Shown: positions 46,170 to 58,529 of the stretch, in pieces
How the letters are laid out: every line of letters starts with the position of its first letter
Numbering within the stretch: position 1 is the first letter of the stretch
Source of the DNA: Aplectana chamaeleonis
Lineage: Eukaryota > Nematoda > Chromadorea > Rhabditida > Cosmocercidae
Direction of reading: 5' to 3'
Length of the DNA: 64,000 nucleotides
NCBI GenBank assembly: GCA_029168955.1
Contig: JAPDOI010001369.1
Span: 62,001 to 126,000 of the forward strand
Notes under the pieces: model-generated
What the model was told of the DNA's origin: nothing
The model's input: only the letters and a program-made list of their open reading frames with translations
The model's database searches: none
Translations under genes and position numbers: made by a program

Positions 46170-46288
46170 AAAAAACGTTCCTATAGCTTTGGCTTTGTGC
46201 AGAGGGGTTCCTTTGGAGCTGAACACGAATATGAGGTCCGTTTGCGGTTTTACTTTTGAAACTTTGTTTAGGTTACAACAGGTACAGG

Positions 46289-46435
46289 CTATAAAACGGC
46301 GAAATTCACTTGGTTCCTACGCGTGCTTGAGTGGAGCGGAGGTTAGAGACAGCGAGAGAGCGTAGGGCAGACAGAGGCCGAGGCTACGCGCGCGCCGCTC
46401 GCGCCTCGAGTGATGTGAATTTCGACGTTTTATAG
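46289..46435. mobile_element. 147-bp palindromic MITE
   Basis: CTATAAAACGGCGAAATTCAC is mirrored by GTGAATTTCGACGTTTTATAG, with a GC-rich centre (GCGCGCGCCGC). Confidence 0.85.
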
Positions 46436-46586
46436 AGGGTATAATGCTATTTAGCTGAAGAAATCTGTTGAAAAAAAGCTCATAGCTCCGTTCAGAGATA
46501 AGCTCAGCAGCTGTAGAGTTCGAATCCCACGTCAAAAACTGGTCCAGAAAATGAATATTTCATTTGATCTGGCCACTATGTGTATT

Positions 46587-46860
46587 GTGCTTATCTGGGT
46601 CACATTCCGGTCCGCAATTGCGTCTCGACACGCTTCGCGGCGGTGCGCTTTCGAGTCGGAAGAGTTTCCAGTGCCGCAGCTGCCGATCTGTTGACTCTAG
46701 GTGTGTTTTGGAAACTGGAAATCAAACGAAATTGAAGAAAACTATAAAAAAGCCATATCGAGTGGGGCTTTGCAGCTGGAAACTCGATCGACTCAAGCGT
46801 TTGCGGCCGCAAAGCGTGTCGAGACGCAATTGCGGACCGGAATTTGACCCAGATAAGCAC
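46587..46860. mobile_element. 274-bp foldback MITE, copy 1
   Basis: GTGCTTATCTGGGTCA with CATTCCGGTCCGCAATTGCG is mirrored at the other end by CGCAATTGCGGACCGG and AGATAAGCAC. A second copy of 275 bp lies at 59156-59430. Confidence 0.92.
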
Positions 46861-48464
46861 AGTAAGTACCCTCACTCCGTTAGAGCGATAAAGACGGCAA
46901 TGAAGCGATGCAGAGGTCAAAATGGAAACGATGCAAGTTTGCTAATTTATTCCGTTCATTTTGGAAACGATCGAATGGTTAGTGATATCTCGGCGAGGAT
47001 GAGGAGTGGAATTTGAAGGAATTGTGTATACTCCTGAACCCTCACGTTTCACATAAGATTATAATGAAGATGCAGAATTATTTAACTGCGAAGACATAGT
47101 TGCAGTGGCAGAGCCCTGAAGAGAAAAAAAAGGTTGAAAAGACACCAACGTCAGTCTCGTTGAAAATATTGTGTACATATAAGTTCATCTGACAAGAAAA
47201 GTGAGAGAAATAAAGCTACACAAGAAGCGTTTTCTTCTCATCATACATACATACAACATATACATAAGGTCTAAATCGCTCTGCTAAGGCCGGGCAGAGC
47301 AAGCAACTGAGCGGTCAGGGTAAGGCGTAGCGGTGTGACCGGCCCGTGAGAGGTGTGGCTCCCCTCCAGCTTTGGATTCGGTGCCCCCCTCCCATCGAGG
47401 TTGTGACTTCAACCCTTTATGTGGGCCAATTTGAGGGAAGTCTCTCCCGAACAATGCTTCCAAACGATTTTCAGCGAAAACGGACGTTATAGGTCGTCAC
47501 ACCGGCCGCATTCGGCTGAAAATGGCAGGACCCACCTGAGACTCGGCCAACAGCTTTTTCAATGGTCCACTTTAAAACACCTACTACAGCAGCCCGATCC
47601 AGAGAACTTATTTTTCCGACCTCCCCAGACGTCCAAGTCCAGGCATCGGTTTTTCGATTTTTCAGCGCCCCGAATAAAACACTTATCGTCGACTGCTTGG
47701 GCGCTGGAAGGACTAACCAGGTAGTTTACTCCCTTAAGGACCTGATAAAGCTTTCCACAGTATTTCACACTCCATTGCGACATCTGAGAAAAAAGTACAG
47801 CACCGAGCAACTTCTCTGCAAACGTTTTGTGGGTTTTTTTTGCTAGAACAAAGCACCGCATTGCCATAACTCACTTCCAAATTGACGGAATGGTTTCCTT
47901 TAGGATTTTCATGCTCCTGGTAGTGAGGCAAATGTAATGGAGTGTGAGAAAAGTATTTTTGACTACGGTATTTGGTCGTAATACTTGTATTTCTTTCTGT
48001 TTTTCCCAATTGACCACAGGTCAAAACGTGACACATTTCTGTTATGATGGCCGTCTGATCAGTTCATAATGATGGAATTTAGGGTGGAAATATGCAATTT
48101 TCGATAGATTCCGGGTATTGACTTAGTTATTTCGTATCACTATCGTATGGTACTCGTTGAAAGCTCTACAAAAATGACATCAAAAATGAAATCGGACCAC
48201 TCTGAAACAATTTATGGCTGTGCGGCGCTTTGTGCTCGCGAAAATGCCGAAAATCGCCGTTTTTACAAAAAATATCTGCTCGGTACTATAGGAGGGAAAT
48301 TTTTTGCATGATGACGGACCGAGGGGCCTGCGATGCATGATGACGGACCCTCTGTGATCGTCACACCGTACGCCTAAGCCTGACCAGAAGTCATTCTTTT
48401 AGGTAACCCAAATCTTTGGAAAGTGCATGCAAGAGGAAAGAACAGATAAAAAAGTGACCTTTTT
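46861..48464. other. No gene seen
   Basis: Unassigned. A direct duplication of GCATGATGACGGACC is at about 48307-48350. Confidence 0.45.
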
Positions 48465-48812
48465 ATGACACGTTTCATACCAAACGTTATGCGCAAAGCT
48501 TCCAATTTTCACATGGTTAGTCACCGCAACGTCGAGGTCTGCTGTCATACAGTTAGAGGCGTAGACAAGAAAGAAATGGAGCATGTGGGGCCCAACCAGT
48601 GGAACAACATGAGAGAATATGTGGAAAGGGAACGTTTTCTGCCATCCAGAGACATCTGGAGAACAAATGTTACAAATAATCTATCTTTCGCTACATTTGT
48701 TATGGGAACAAAGGCATTTTGGTACTGCATTTCAGCTTGTGCTGAATGTAAAGCTTTTTCAATTCGAGTGAAATTGTTTGAAAGCCCTTCACAACGAAGG
48801 ATTTTTACTTGA
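48465..48812 (+). CDS. Possible unknown coding segment (doubtful)
   Basis: Plus-strand frame of 115 codons reading KKEMEHVGPNQWNNMREYVE, then RERFLPSRDIWRTNVTNNLS and FESPSQRRIFT before a stop at 48810. The composition is protein-like, but the minus strand is also open over 153 codons and no domain is recognisable. GTTAGTCACC...GTCATACAG (48514-48551) could be a very short intron. Could be a transposon remnant. Confidence 0.2.
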   Translation: MTRFIPNVMRKASNFHMVSHRNVEVCCHTVRGVDKKEMEHVGPNQWNNMREYVERERFLPSRDIWRTNVTNNLSFATFVMGTKAFWYCISACAECKAFSIRVKLFESPSQRRIFT

Positions 48813-49236
48813 AGGAAAAGCATGAAAGAAGTCAGAAAGCTGAAGGTGTCCGAAATTGAATGAAAATACATAAACTGTAAACTCTTGGACACTTCTGAAG
48901 AGCTCTCCATTTTGATCCATAAACAGTTGCGGGCGCCGATCATGCCGAAATAGTATAAGTGCTGATGACGATGTTCAGACGAAAAAGACACGCTTAGTCC
49001 TTCCAAAACGCAAAACGAAGAGCTCTTTACGAAAGCCTCAAAGGTAACGAAGGGGTAGGTAAAGTGGACCAGTTCACCATTGAAGTGTTAACGTCAGTGC
49101 AGGGTCAGGCTCACCGTTGTAGAGGCCCTCGACGAAGCTATCCCCCCCACTTTAGGAGCAAATTTTTTGAAAAATGCCCGAAAGTTTCACGTCCCCCTGA
49201 TTCCAAATTTTTTAAAAATTTTGCAGTGAAATGTTC

Positions 49237-49727
49237 GAAAGGTAAAGTTCACGATCATCTTCAATTTTGAGATTATTCGCTATATTGATTAAGTGGCCCC
49301 CGGGTAGAACTATAATGACGTAGAAACTGAGGAAAACGCACCAGAAGTACACGAAATCCTTAAGTATCATCCCGCCGCTTAAGTATCACAGGAACTGTTT
49401 GTTGTGACAATGAAATGTTTTGCTGACCGTCCTTTGCAATTCTCTACTTTCTGTCGCTCGCTTCCTTTCTTACGGCCCAAGCTAACCCTGCTTTGCATAA
49501 AATATTCTTTTATTTTCGATTGACCCAATTTTATGACGGTGACAACCTCCACGAACATGTTCATCCAACAGGACAACTAGTCCATGTTATAGAATAATGT
49601 CACTGAAATACAACGTTTTAATTGCGTTTCTCGCCGTTTCTTCGTAATTGTGGTAACACTTGGAGGCCAACGTAATATTTTATCTTGAAAACTCGTTAAC
49701 GAAAATCATCGCGAACACTGCCTTTAA
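49237..49727. mobile_element. MITE, family of 33498-33990
   Basis: The interior TTTTGAGATTATTCGCTATA, AGGAACTGTTTGTTGTGACA and GGACAACTAGTCCATG match 33498-33990. The right end is GCGAACACTGCCTTTAA; the left end is degraded. Confidence 0.85.
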
Positions 49728-51349
49728 AGTTAATTTCCTTATTCAATGATTACTGCACTCCCCACCCTACTGATGAGCCTCTGGGAGTGTAGTTTTGACT
49801 TGCTCTTCCTGCAGACTGCGGTTTCCGCGCTCCAAAGAAACCGACGTAGCTCGGTTCGGCTCTGGAGCGCGTTATTTTTCTACGGCTCACAGCGCAGTGC
49901 AATTTGGAATATTGCTCCAGAATACCTTCAGCTGCGGAGTATCCTGGCGATCTTACAAAAGTTTGTAGAGGGTAGGCCTGGGATGAAAACGGAACCTTCG
50001 GGAATAAAGAGTTTTCTCTTCAAAAGAAAATCTGCGTTGTCCCGTTTCGGCCAAATGCGCGGTTCAGGACAACGGTATTGGACAACGAGAAAGCAGAATT
50101 CGGGCGATTTTCTCCATAACTTTGAGGTATGGGAGGGGTGTAAGGTAACAGTTTGTAAAGAATTTAACAGATTCCAAATATTTTTTTCAGGAGTATGAAA
50201 ATCAAAAATTTTATGGGGGAACGTACATATGTACGTTGTCCACTCTAAGAAGTGAAGGATTAAACCATTAGAAGACTCCACTAATGCATGTAACTTGTCT
50301 GAAAATGAGTCTTATGAGCTAAAGCTTCGGCTATAGTCTAAAATACTGCTACTACGCCGTTACGTATGAAGACGTTCTTCATTTGTACTGTTATACAGCT
50401 GGTATTGTTCCCTTTCACCTTTTCCTTCCTATTACAATATGTATGAATTCCTTTGCGTAACAATTTTCAATATTAAACTTTGTCAGAAGCCTTTTCTCCA
50501 ATAAAAACACCACACCATTTTTTAAATTTTCGGCTCAAAATTTTTATGTCCCCCCAAAAAAAATTTGAACATTTTTACGTGCCCACCGTTGTCCGGCTGG
50601 ACAACACCCGCCTGACTCTGCGTTAGTGGTAGAGGATATGCACTGAAATTCTTGGGCAACCGTCCGCCTTCTTCGATTTTTTTTCACATTCTGAAAGAGA
50701 TCTTAAATCTACATGGAATTCCCTACAAAATCATACCTTGAAGGCACAGTCCAACCTCAGAATAATTTTCCAGTTTTTTTTCACTTATTAGAAAGAGAAC
50801 CTCGGGCTAATCACAACCGTGTCTCCAGATTCGCTCAGAACCCCCTACAAACGAATTTATGCCCCCCCCCCAACAATTTTGAGTTGGGACGGTGAGAAAT
50901 TCGTGGACCAGAGGCGGTATTGAGTATCGAGGTGGCTCGCGCCAGAACTAGCGGAAACGCGCTAAGCGGAGGAGGGAGTGTGCGAAGAAAGAGACGCCGA
51001 CGTGCATAGTAGCCCAAAAACGGTGAGCGCACGATAACGTGATTTTTAGTGCCGCCTCTGTAGTCCCGGGCCTGTTTCTCCTCATCGTTCGCAGCAGACC
51101 GCACTGTAAAGCTAGACCGATAGGAATTGGAAGAATGTGGATTTTGATCATAATTCATGGCGCGTCTCGTCCCTATGGAGTCCCTGAAGTGGGCGAAGGT
51201 CATAGGTGCTAATTTGGGGGCGGAGGAAATGGGTGCTCGATTTTTCTTGCTTATTGGGAAAAGTTGATATTCGCGTTTGGCAGGGTTGCTACACACAGCG
51301 GCCGGACCATAATATCAAATTTTACCCACGAGCTTGGGCTGCTCACTTA
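49728..51349. other. No gene seen; repeat fragments
   Basis: 50740-50770 (AAGGCACAGTCCAACCTCAG) resembles the left end of the element at 34285. The 150-codon frame at 49746-50198 has no domain or splice context. A poly-C run is at 50863-50872. Confidence 0.45.
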
Positions 51350-53205
51350 ATACAATACTCGCCCTAATTTATTCAAAGAAGTCGCGAAATCGCGACTTTT
51401 GCGACTTTTCGCCATAACTCGTTTCTTTCTCCATGTTTCCCCATAGTGTGTGGTACCATTCGAATGTACACGTCGCCCTCTATCCGATTCGATGAAGAAG
51501 TTCTGAGAAAGTCCATTTTCGTACTGCTCGCCTACTCGAAGTACCTGAGGTGAGCCATAAACGGGAGCGCCCGAGATAATTACTCTCCTCTCAGCGAACG
51601 CATGCATGCTCACGAGAAGAGTCAGTCACTAACGTTCTTTCGTAGAAACATTGTAAATAGAGAATGGCAGAGCAGTTGTTTCACGGAATAAACATCACTC
51701 GTATTGAGGTTTAAATTTTGGAATGTAATGACTTTGTTTAAATTCAACTGAGAGGCTGCCGACTTGTCACCGCGCACTTTCCGCCGGAGAATTTCCGCAA
51801 ACTTCCCATTTCAGGCTCAATGCGAACTTCGTGACCTTTTAAATAGCTATTTACACTTATGTGGGCACAATAATTAACCGAATTTGATTCTAATTTTTTA
51901 GTTTTTTTTTTGAAAAATTTCTATTTCTTTCAGATTTTGATAATTCGAGTTCAATTCAAAAATTTTGCATCCGATTCAATTTTTAACATTGGAAATTTAT
52001 TCAAAGTTCGAAAATTCTGAGTTTAATTCAAAATTAACTGTGATTTTGAATATCCAATTTTTTTCGAATTTTCGATTTGATTTTGTTTTTGTTTTGGGAA
52101 ACTCTTGCTTGTTTGAAGTTTTGGAAGCTCGGTAATATGTTCAACTTTTTAATACTACAAATTCAATCAATTTCAATAATTCAGAATGTGATTCAATTTT
52201 ACTTCTGATTTCCGAATTCGATTCTTTTTTTGACTTTCTAGTTCATATCAGGTTTCGAAACCCACTCCACGCAGGCAACAACGGTTTGTATCCACTTCAC
52301 TAGAATCTGCATAATAATCAACTGAATTTAATAACAAGTTTTTTGGTTTTTTTTTGAATTTGCGACTTGTCTCAGATTTTGCTAATTTGAATTGATTACG
52401 AAAACCGCAATTAATTCGATTTTTCAACATTGGAAAACTATTGGAATTTCGGAAATTCTCAATTTAATTCTGATTTTTGAATTCCGATTTGATTTTGAAT
52501 TTTTCCAATTTTTCAAGTTCATTTCAAATTCATTTTTAACCTCGAAATCCAAATTTATTTATGATTTAAAAAATCTCTTTATTTTTTTCGCATTTTCAAA
52601 TTTATTTCAGGTTTTTTGTAGATCTCTTGACTGCTTTAAGTTTTGAAAAGTCGGCAGTTGATTCAAATTTTTAACACCACAAATTTATTCAAATCTTAAA
52701 ATTCTGAATTCAATTCAAATTTAATTCTGATTCTTGAATTCTGATGTTTTATTTGCAGCAATCCAAAATCTATATATTTCAAATTTTCATAAACTGAGTA
52801 CTATTAGAATTTTGAAACTTGAAATTTAAGCGAATTTCAAAATTCCGAACTCTCCAAATTCTTGAATTTAATCAAAATTTCGGATGTAGTTCAAACTCTG
52901 AGAGTGAGACAAACTTTTTAGCATTTGTAAACATTGTTGAAAAATAAAAAAGCGAATCCTGTAAAATTCATCATTTTTCATAGCGATATTAATTCATACT
53001 AAATGTATTCAATATTTTGTTTCTTTCATTTCTTTATAATTTCAAAATTTTTAATTTTACCTCCTTATTGATTTTATCATTTTTATGTATTGAATACAAT
53101 TTTCTTGAATACCTATTTATAACTTTATTGAAGCCACTGATCGATCCAAAATGCATCTAGAATCGGAGAACTTCCAATATTTCAGAAGTTCTAGGGCTTT
53201 TACAA

Positions 53206-53356
53206 GTGGTGGTGTACAGATTTGGAGCCTTGCCAACGCAAGCCCTTTGCGTGACCCTTCACCCCTCGCATAACGGCCCATTTACCAACACGGGCTGGCC
53301 TTCTCCGCCGCCACTGACCAACACATATCGACTGGACGGCCCACACGCGACTGAAA
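53206..53356. repeat. GC-rich island in the left arm of the palindrome
   Basis: A roughly 150 bp GC-rich patch (CCTTCACCCCTCGCATAACG, GGCCCATTTACCAACACGGG) stands out from the AT-rich arm. Its inverted copy at 54500-54655 is almost identical. Confidence 0.8.
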
Positions 53357-53436
53357 TATGGAAAAATCTTCAATAAATATGCGTTCCCATTCACTCAGCG
53401 GTCAAAATATAGACGACTTCAGGAAATTCTGGACCT

Positions 53437-54431
53437 TTTTTTTGAAATTTAGAAATAATAAATTCGACACTAATTATAAATACAAGATCTATTCTAATTT
53501 TCAAACCATACATTTTAAATTTTAGCAAATTAGGATAGAAAAATAGTGAAGATCAGACCCACCTTGCATTTAGATTATCCTTAGTGAAAAATGGGAACAT
53601 ATAGCACCATACTGCTGATCAGAAAAAAAGGTTTCATATGTTCGTGGAAACATGAAAACTCTAATGGATTAGCAAATCAGTGCATCCGGGAGAAGCATTG
53701 ATCAGGAAAAGTACAGTGGGGAGAAGACGAAGTTATTGCGATAGTATTAAACACTTCGTGGGTGTAGCGCTGAATAACGTGCAGTGGGGACCACGCTAAA
53801 TGGTAGCTCCAGCAAATGAGACACTTTTACGTTCCTCCCACACTGATCTGCGCATAAATTAACACTCGATGTGGTGTTGTTTGAGGTGCAAATTAGGCAA
53901 CGAGAACCTCCAATTGACTCTCGCCGAGAGTTAGTTTCATTGTAGTTACCAAGTTATCAGGTTTGATAGAAAACTCACGGTACCATGTCTTGATTGATTT
54001 TCAAAATCAAAATTGCGAATATTGTTGCAATGTTTGATTAAAAAAATGTTAGGACTCACTCACGGCCAGTCCCGATTTTTGAACTTCGGATTAAAATCAA
54101 AATTCGACAAGAATTTGAAATTTGAAGCAAATGCAGTGTTTAAAAATTCAGATGGAGTTCTTGATTTCTGACAGTTGTATAATATCCAGAATTCGGATTA
54201 TTTCACAATTTTTGAATGCTTGCACAAAATTCGTAAAATAAGTAGTAAAATAAATAATCAAGAGATTAGTAAATAATGCTAAAAATATTTAATATAATAG
54301 AGATGATGAATGAAAAAAGAAGGAAATTATCACAGAAGAAACATACATTAATAACATTTAAAATGGAATAAATTTCGATAAAATTTTCATGAATTCTAAA
54401 AAAATTTAAATTTTGAATTAGGAAAAAGGTT
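53437..54431. other. Spacer of the giant palindrome
   Basis: About 1 kb of AT-rich sequence between the arms. No exon, RNA gene or transposase was recognised. Confidence 0.7.
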
Positions 54432-56878
54432 TGAAAATTCTCTGAAGTCGTCTATATTTCGACCGTTGAGTGAATGGGAACGCATATTTATTGAAGATTC
54501 TTCCATATTTCGGTCTCGTGTGGGCCGTCCAGTCAATGTGTTGGTCAGTGGCGGCGGAGAAGGCCAGCCCGTGTTGGTAAATGGGCCGTTATGCGAGGGG
54601 TGAAGGGTCACGCAAAGGGCTTGCGTTGGCAAGGCTCCAAATCTGTTCACCATCACTCATAAAAGCCCTAGAACTTCTGAAATATTGGAAGTTCTCCGAT
54701 TCTAGATGCATTATGGATCGATCAGTGGCTTCAATAAAGTTATAAATAGGTATTCAAGAAAATTGTATTCAATACATAAAAATGATAAAATCAATAAGGA
54801 GGTAAAATTAAAAATTTTGAAATTATAAAGAAATAAAAGAAACAAAATATTGAATACATTTAGTATGAATTAATATCGCTATGAAAAATGATGGATTTTA
54901 CAGGATTCGCTTTTTTATTTTTCAACAATGTTTACAAATGCTGAAAAGTTTGTCTCACTCTCAGAATTTGAACCACATCCGAAATTTTGATTAAATTCAA
55001 AAATTTGGAGAGTTCGGAATTTTAAAATTCGCTTTAAATTTCAAGTTTCAAAATTTTAATCGAACTCAGTTTATGAAAATTTGAAATATATAGATTTTGG
55101 ATTGCTGAAATAAGTTAGAATATGGCAAATAAAACATCAGAATTCAAAAATCAGAATTAAATTTGAATTGAATTCAGAGTTTTAAGATTTGAATAAATTT
55201 GCGGTGTTAAAAATTTGAATCAACTGCCGACTTTTCAAAACTTAAAGCAGTCAAGAGATCTACAAAAAACCTGAAATAAATTTGAAAATCCGAAAAAATA
55301 AAGAGAATTTTTAAATCATAAATAAATTTGGATTTCGAGGTTAAAAATGAATTTGAAGTGAACTCGAAAAAGATGGAAAAAATCAAAATCAAAGCGGAAC
55401 TCAAAAATCAGAATTAAATTGAGAATTTCCGAAATTCCAATAGTTTTCCAATGTTGAAAAATCGAATTAATTGCGATTTTCGTAATCAATTCAAATTAGC
55501 AAAATCTGAGACAAGTCGCAAATTCAAAAAAAAACCGAAAAACTTGTTATTAAATTCAGTTGATTATTATGCAGATTCTAGTGAAGTGGATACAAACCGT
55601 TGTTGCCTGCGTGGAGTGGGTTTCGAAACCTGAAATGAACTAGAAAGTCAAAAAAAGAATCTAATTCGGAAATCAGAAGTAAAATTGAATCACATTCTGA
55701 ATTATTGAAATTGATTGAATTTGTAGTATTAAAAAGTTGAACATATTACCGAGCTTCCAAAACTTTAAACAAGCAAGAGTTTCCCAAAACAAAAACAAAA
55801 TCAAATCGAAAATTCGAAAAAAATGGGATGTTCAAAATCACAGTTAATTTTGAATTAAACTCAGAATTTTCGAACTTTGAATAAATTTCCAATGTTAAAA
55901 ATTGAATCGGATGCAGAATTTTTGAATTGAACTCGAATTCTCAAAATCTGAAAGAAATTGAAATTTTTCAAAAAAAAAAAACGAAAAAATTAGAATTAAA
56001 TTCGGTTAATTATTGTGCACGCATAAGTGTAAATAGCTATTTAAAAGGTCACGAAGTTCGCATTGAGCCTGAAATGGGAAGTTTGCGAAAATTCTCCGGC
56101 GAAAAGTGCGCGGTGACAAGTCGGCAGCCCCTCAGTTGAATTTAAACAAAGTCATTACATTCCAAATTTTAAACCTCAATACGAGTGATGTTTATTCCGT
56201 GAAACAACTGCTCTGCCATTCTCTATTTACAATGTTTCTACGAAAGAACGTTAGTGACTGACTCTTGCGACTTTTCGTGAGCATGCATGCGTTCGCCGAG
56301 AGGAGAGTAATTATCTCGGGCGCGCCCGTTTATGGCTCACCTCAGGTACTTCGAGTAGGCGAGCAGTACGAAAATGGACTTTCTCAGAACTTCTTCATCG
56401 AATCGGATAGAGGGCGACGTGTACATTCGAATGGTACCACACACTATGGGGAAACATGGAGAAAGAAACGAGTTATGGCGAAAAGTCGCGAAAGTCGCGA
56501 CTTTCGCGACTCCTTTGAGTAAATTAGGGCGAGTATTGTATCTGCAGAACCATCAATGTCCACGGAGAAAACTCCCTTCAAATCGGATTGCCTTTGCGCC
56601 AAACTTTACGTCGAATCCGGCACCTCTGCAAAACGGCGCAACGGCAAATTTTCTTTCAAAAGAATTTTTTCAATATTTCTCTCGTGACACTCAATCCTTG
56701 AAGTGTTCTCTGTAACACCATTAACCCTCCCTCACAAAGTAACATGCATTCCCGTCTTTCAAGTTCTTAATTGAATAACAATAAGTGCTTAATGAGCTGC
56801 CAGATAACGCGCTCAAATGTGCTTCGCAATCCAAAGGCGTTGCAACCAAACTAGTCCTATTTTACACTTTTATCGCTA

Positions 56879-56972
56879 ATCGCCGCGATGGCATGTTTTG
56901 AATACAAATCGACGTGCGACGCGATCTCGATCCATGCACATGGTTACCATACCATCGCGTCCCGCGGCGATC
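56879..56972. mobile_element. Small palindromic MITE
   Basis: ATCGCCGCGATGG near 56879 is mirrored by CCATCGCGTCCCGCGGCGAT near 56952-56971. Confidence 0.65.
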
Positions 56973-57486
56973 GAACTCTGAAAGAGGCCTTACCTTTTTC
57001 CTCATTCGAGAAAATCTCCAATTTTTTCTTTTTTTTTGTTCTTTAGGGGTTTCCTGTCTTTTCGATTTCAGGGGGTCATCTCTTCACCTTTCTCTCTTTC
57101 TTCTCATTCTCTCCTCATCTCGTGTATTTCAATGGTTTTTGCAGGTTTTGAAAGATGCGCTAATCAATTTTTTTGGGACGAAATGTATTTCTCCAATCAT
57201 CTTTTGCTGAGGCTACTGACAATTTGTTCCTTATGATTTTTCTAATTTTCCGACTTCGGGGGTCCAATTTTTGCCTAAACTTCGTCTAGTGGGTGGGGTC
57301 TCATACACAGGACGTTGAAGTTATGCTATAACAGGCGTCACCGTCCACTGTTGCAGATAATCGTGGCGGGACCACATCGCCATCCACTGGCAGCGAGATC
57401 GACGTAGAGGAGCGGATTGCTTGAAAATTCTCCATGGCAGGTGCCAGACTTGGTTGAGCTCCTTTCCCTAACTTCCGAGCAGAGTT

Positions 57487-57795
57487 GAGCAGGGTTGCGA
57501 CTCAGCGCAACGAGGGGTCGCAAAAATTTTGAAGAAAAATGAAAATTAGGTGGGGGGTGGACTCGTAAAATTTTTAGAAGGAAGTGTTTTCTCCGAAGTA
57601 CGGTATTTTGGGCAAACAATCAGATTAAAGCCAAAAAATTTTATTCATGGGTTATTTGGTGGGCTGAATACAAATGCCCATACGACGAAGGGGATCGTAG
57701 GAAATTTTCAAGTTTCTCCAAAATTTTCGTCAACGAGGAGGGAGGTCGTAGCTGCGCCGAAAAATGACGCAACAGCTTGCTCAACCCTGCTTCCG
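57487..57795. mobile_element. Possible MITE, GAGCAGGGTTG ends
   Basis: TTGAGCAGGGTTGCGA near 57485 is partly mirrored by GCTTGCTCAACCCTGCTTCC near 57776-57794. Confidence 0.5.
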
Positions 57796-58410
57796 AGTAC
57801 TTATATTTAAATGAATTGGCGCGTTTACGCCAGTGACCCGAAATCGACCGAAGCTTCACGCAGAAAGAAATTTAATTGCTGATCACCATGGTTTACTGAG
57901 TATTTGAACCCTCTGCGGACTTCGCAGATTACCAGCATAAAACATTTGCAGAAGCCCTTGCACGAGGATAAATTTCTTTCATATCAACTTATGCGAAACC
58001 TTTCAGGCATTAAACTTCAAAGATAAGTACTACGAGGTGCATATCTCTCAATCAACAATAATTATATTGCGGATTATGTTCCATTTTTTTCAAAATATAA
58101 TTATTTATGTTTATGTCATGTATGACGCGCCACACTACACAGAAACAGAACACAAGAAGGCTTATGCGGGAGAAAACTAATTTTGGTTTATCTCTGAAAT
58201 TTTTGAAAGAAACGCCGATAATTTAGACAATCATTTACCGTTTATTGGGAAATACCTCTTAGTATTTAACTATAAATTTTGGTGCCTTGAAGCCTCCGTA
58301 TAGAAAAAGAAAAGAGAAAAGGAATGATGTAAGAGGAAATGGATGAAGAAGATAGAACTCCGCATCGAAGACAACCAGCAGACATTGCCATTTAAAAAAG
58401 CGCAATTCAC
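57796..58410. other. No gene seen
   Basis: AT-rich sequence without detectable repeat ends. Confidence 0.4.
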
Positions 58411-58529
58411 TAGTGCATTGAAGAACTTCCACAAATCTGTTTTAGTAGTACCATCTATGTAGCTCTCAGGGATCAAATGTTCAATCAACCATTGCTGATC
58501 TGGCTTTTCATAAGGAGACGAATATACAG
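58411..58529 (-). CDS. Possible internal exon, unknown protein (doubtful)
   Basis: The minus frame reads SSPYEKPDQQWLIEHLIPES, then YIDGTTKTDLWKFFNAL. TTTATTTTGATAG precedes 58529 as a possible acceptor, and GTGAAT at 58410 (or GTACTA after the YID codons) is a possible donor. The composition is convincingly protein-like and the surroundings lack repeats, but I do not recognise a family and no neighbouring exon was found. Confidence 0.3.

Larger units (their letters stand above)
51350..56541. repeat. Giant palindrome, arms about 2.1 kb, spacer about 1 kb
   Basis: The left arm is about 51350-53436 and the right arm about 54432-56541, in inverted orientation. The ends are ATACAATACTCGCCCTAATT and AATTAGGGCGAGTATTGTAT. 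The arms are AT-rich with frequent AATTTGAA/TTCAAATT words, and differ by scattered substitutions and small indels, so both are real sequence. The outer 270 bp carry mirrored frames (51347-51613 minus, 56265-56522 plus). Several other open frames are mirrored pairs. No transposase is recognised. It is probably a very large foldback element or a segmental inverted duplication. Confidence 0.95.

Noticed and set aside
49746..50198. 150-codon plus-strand frame
   Set aside because: No domain or start context; the antisense strand is also open over part of it.
51347..56522. Mirrored 85-88 codon frames at the palindrome ends
   Set aside because: The sequence is a repeat terminus with an internal TCGCGA palindrome; the two copies differ in frame at the end and no domain is recognisable.
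51350..56541. Assembly artefact of the giant palindrome
   Set aside because: The arms carry independent substitutions and indels and enclose a unique 1 kb spacer, which a simple duplicated-contig error would not give. Not fully excluded.
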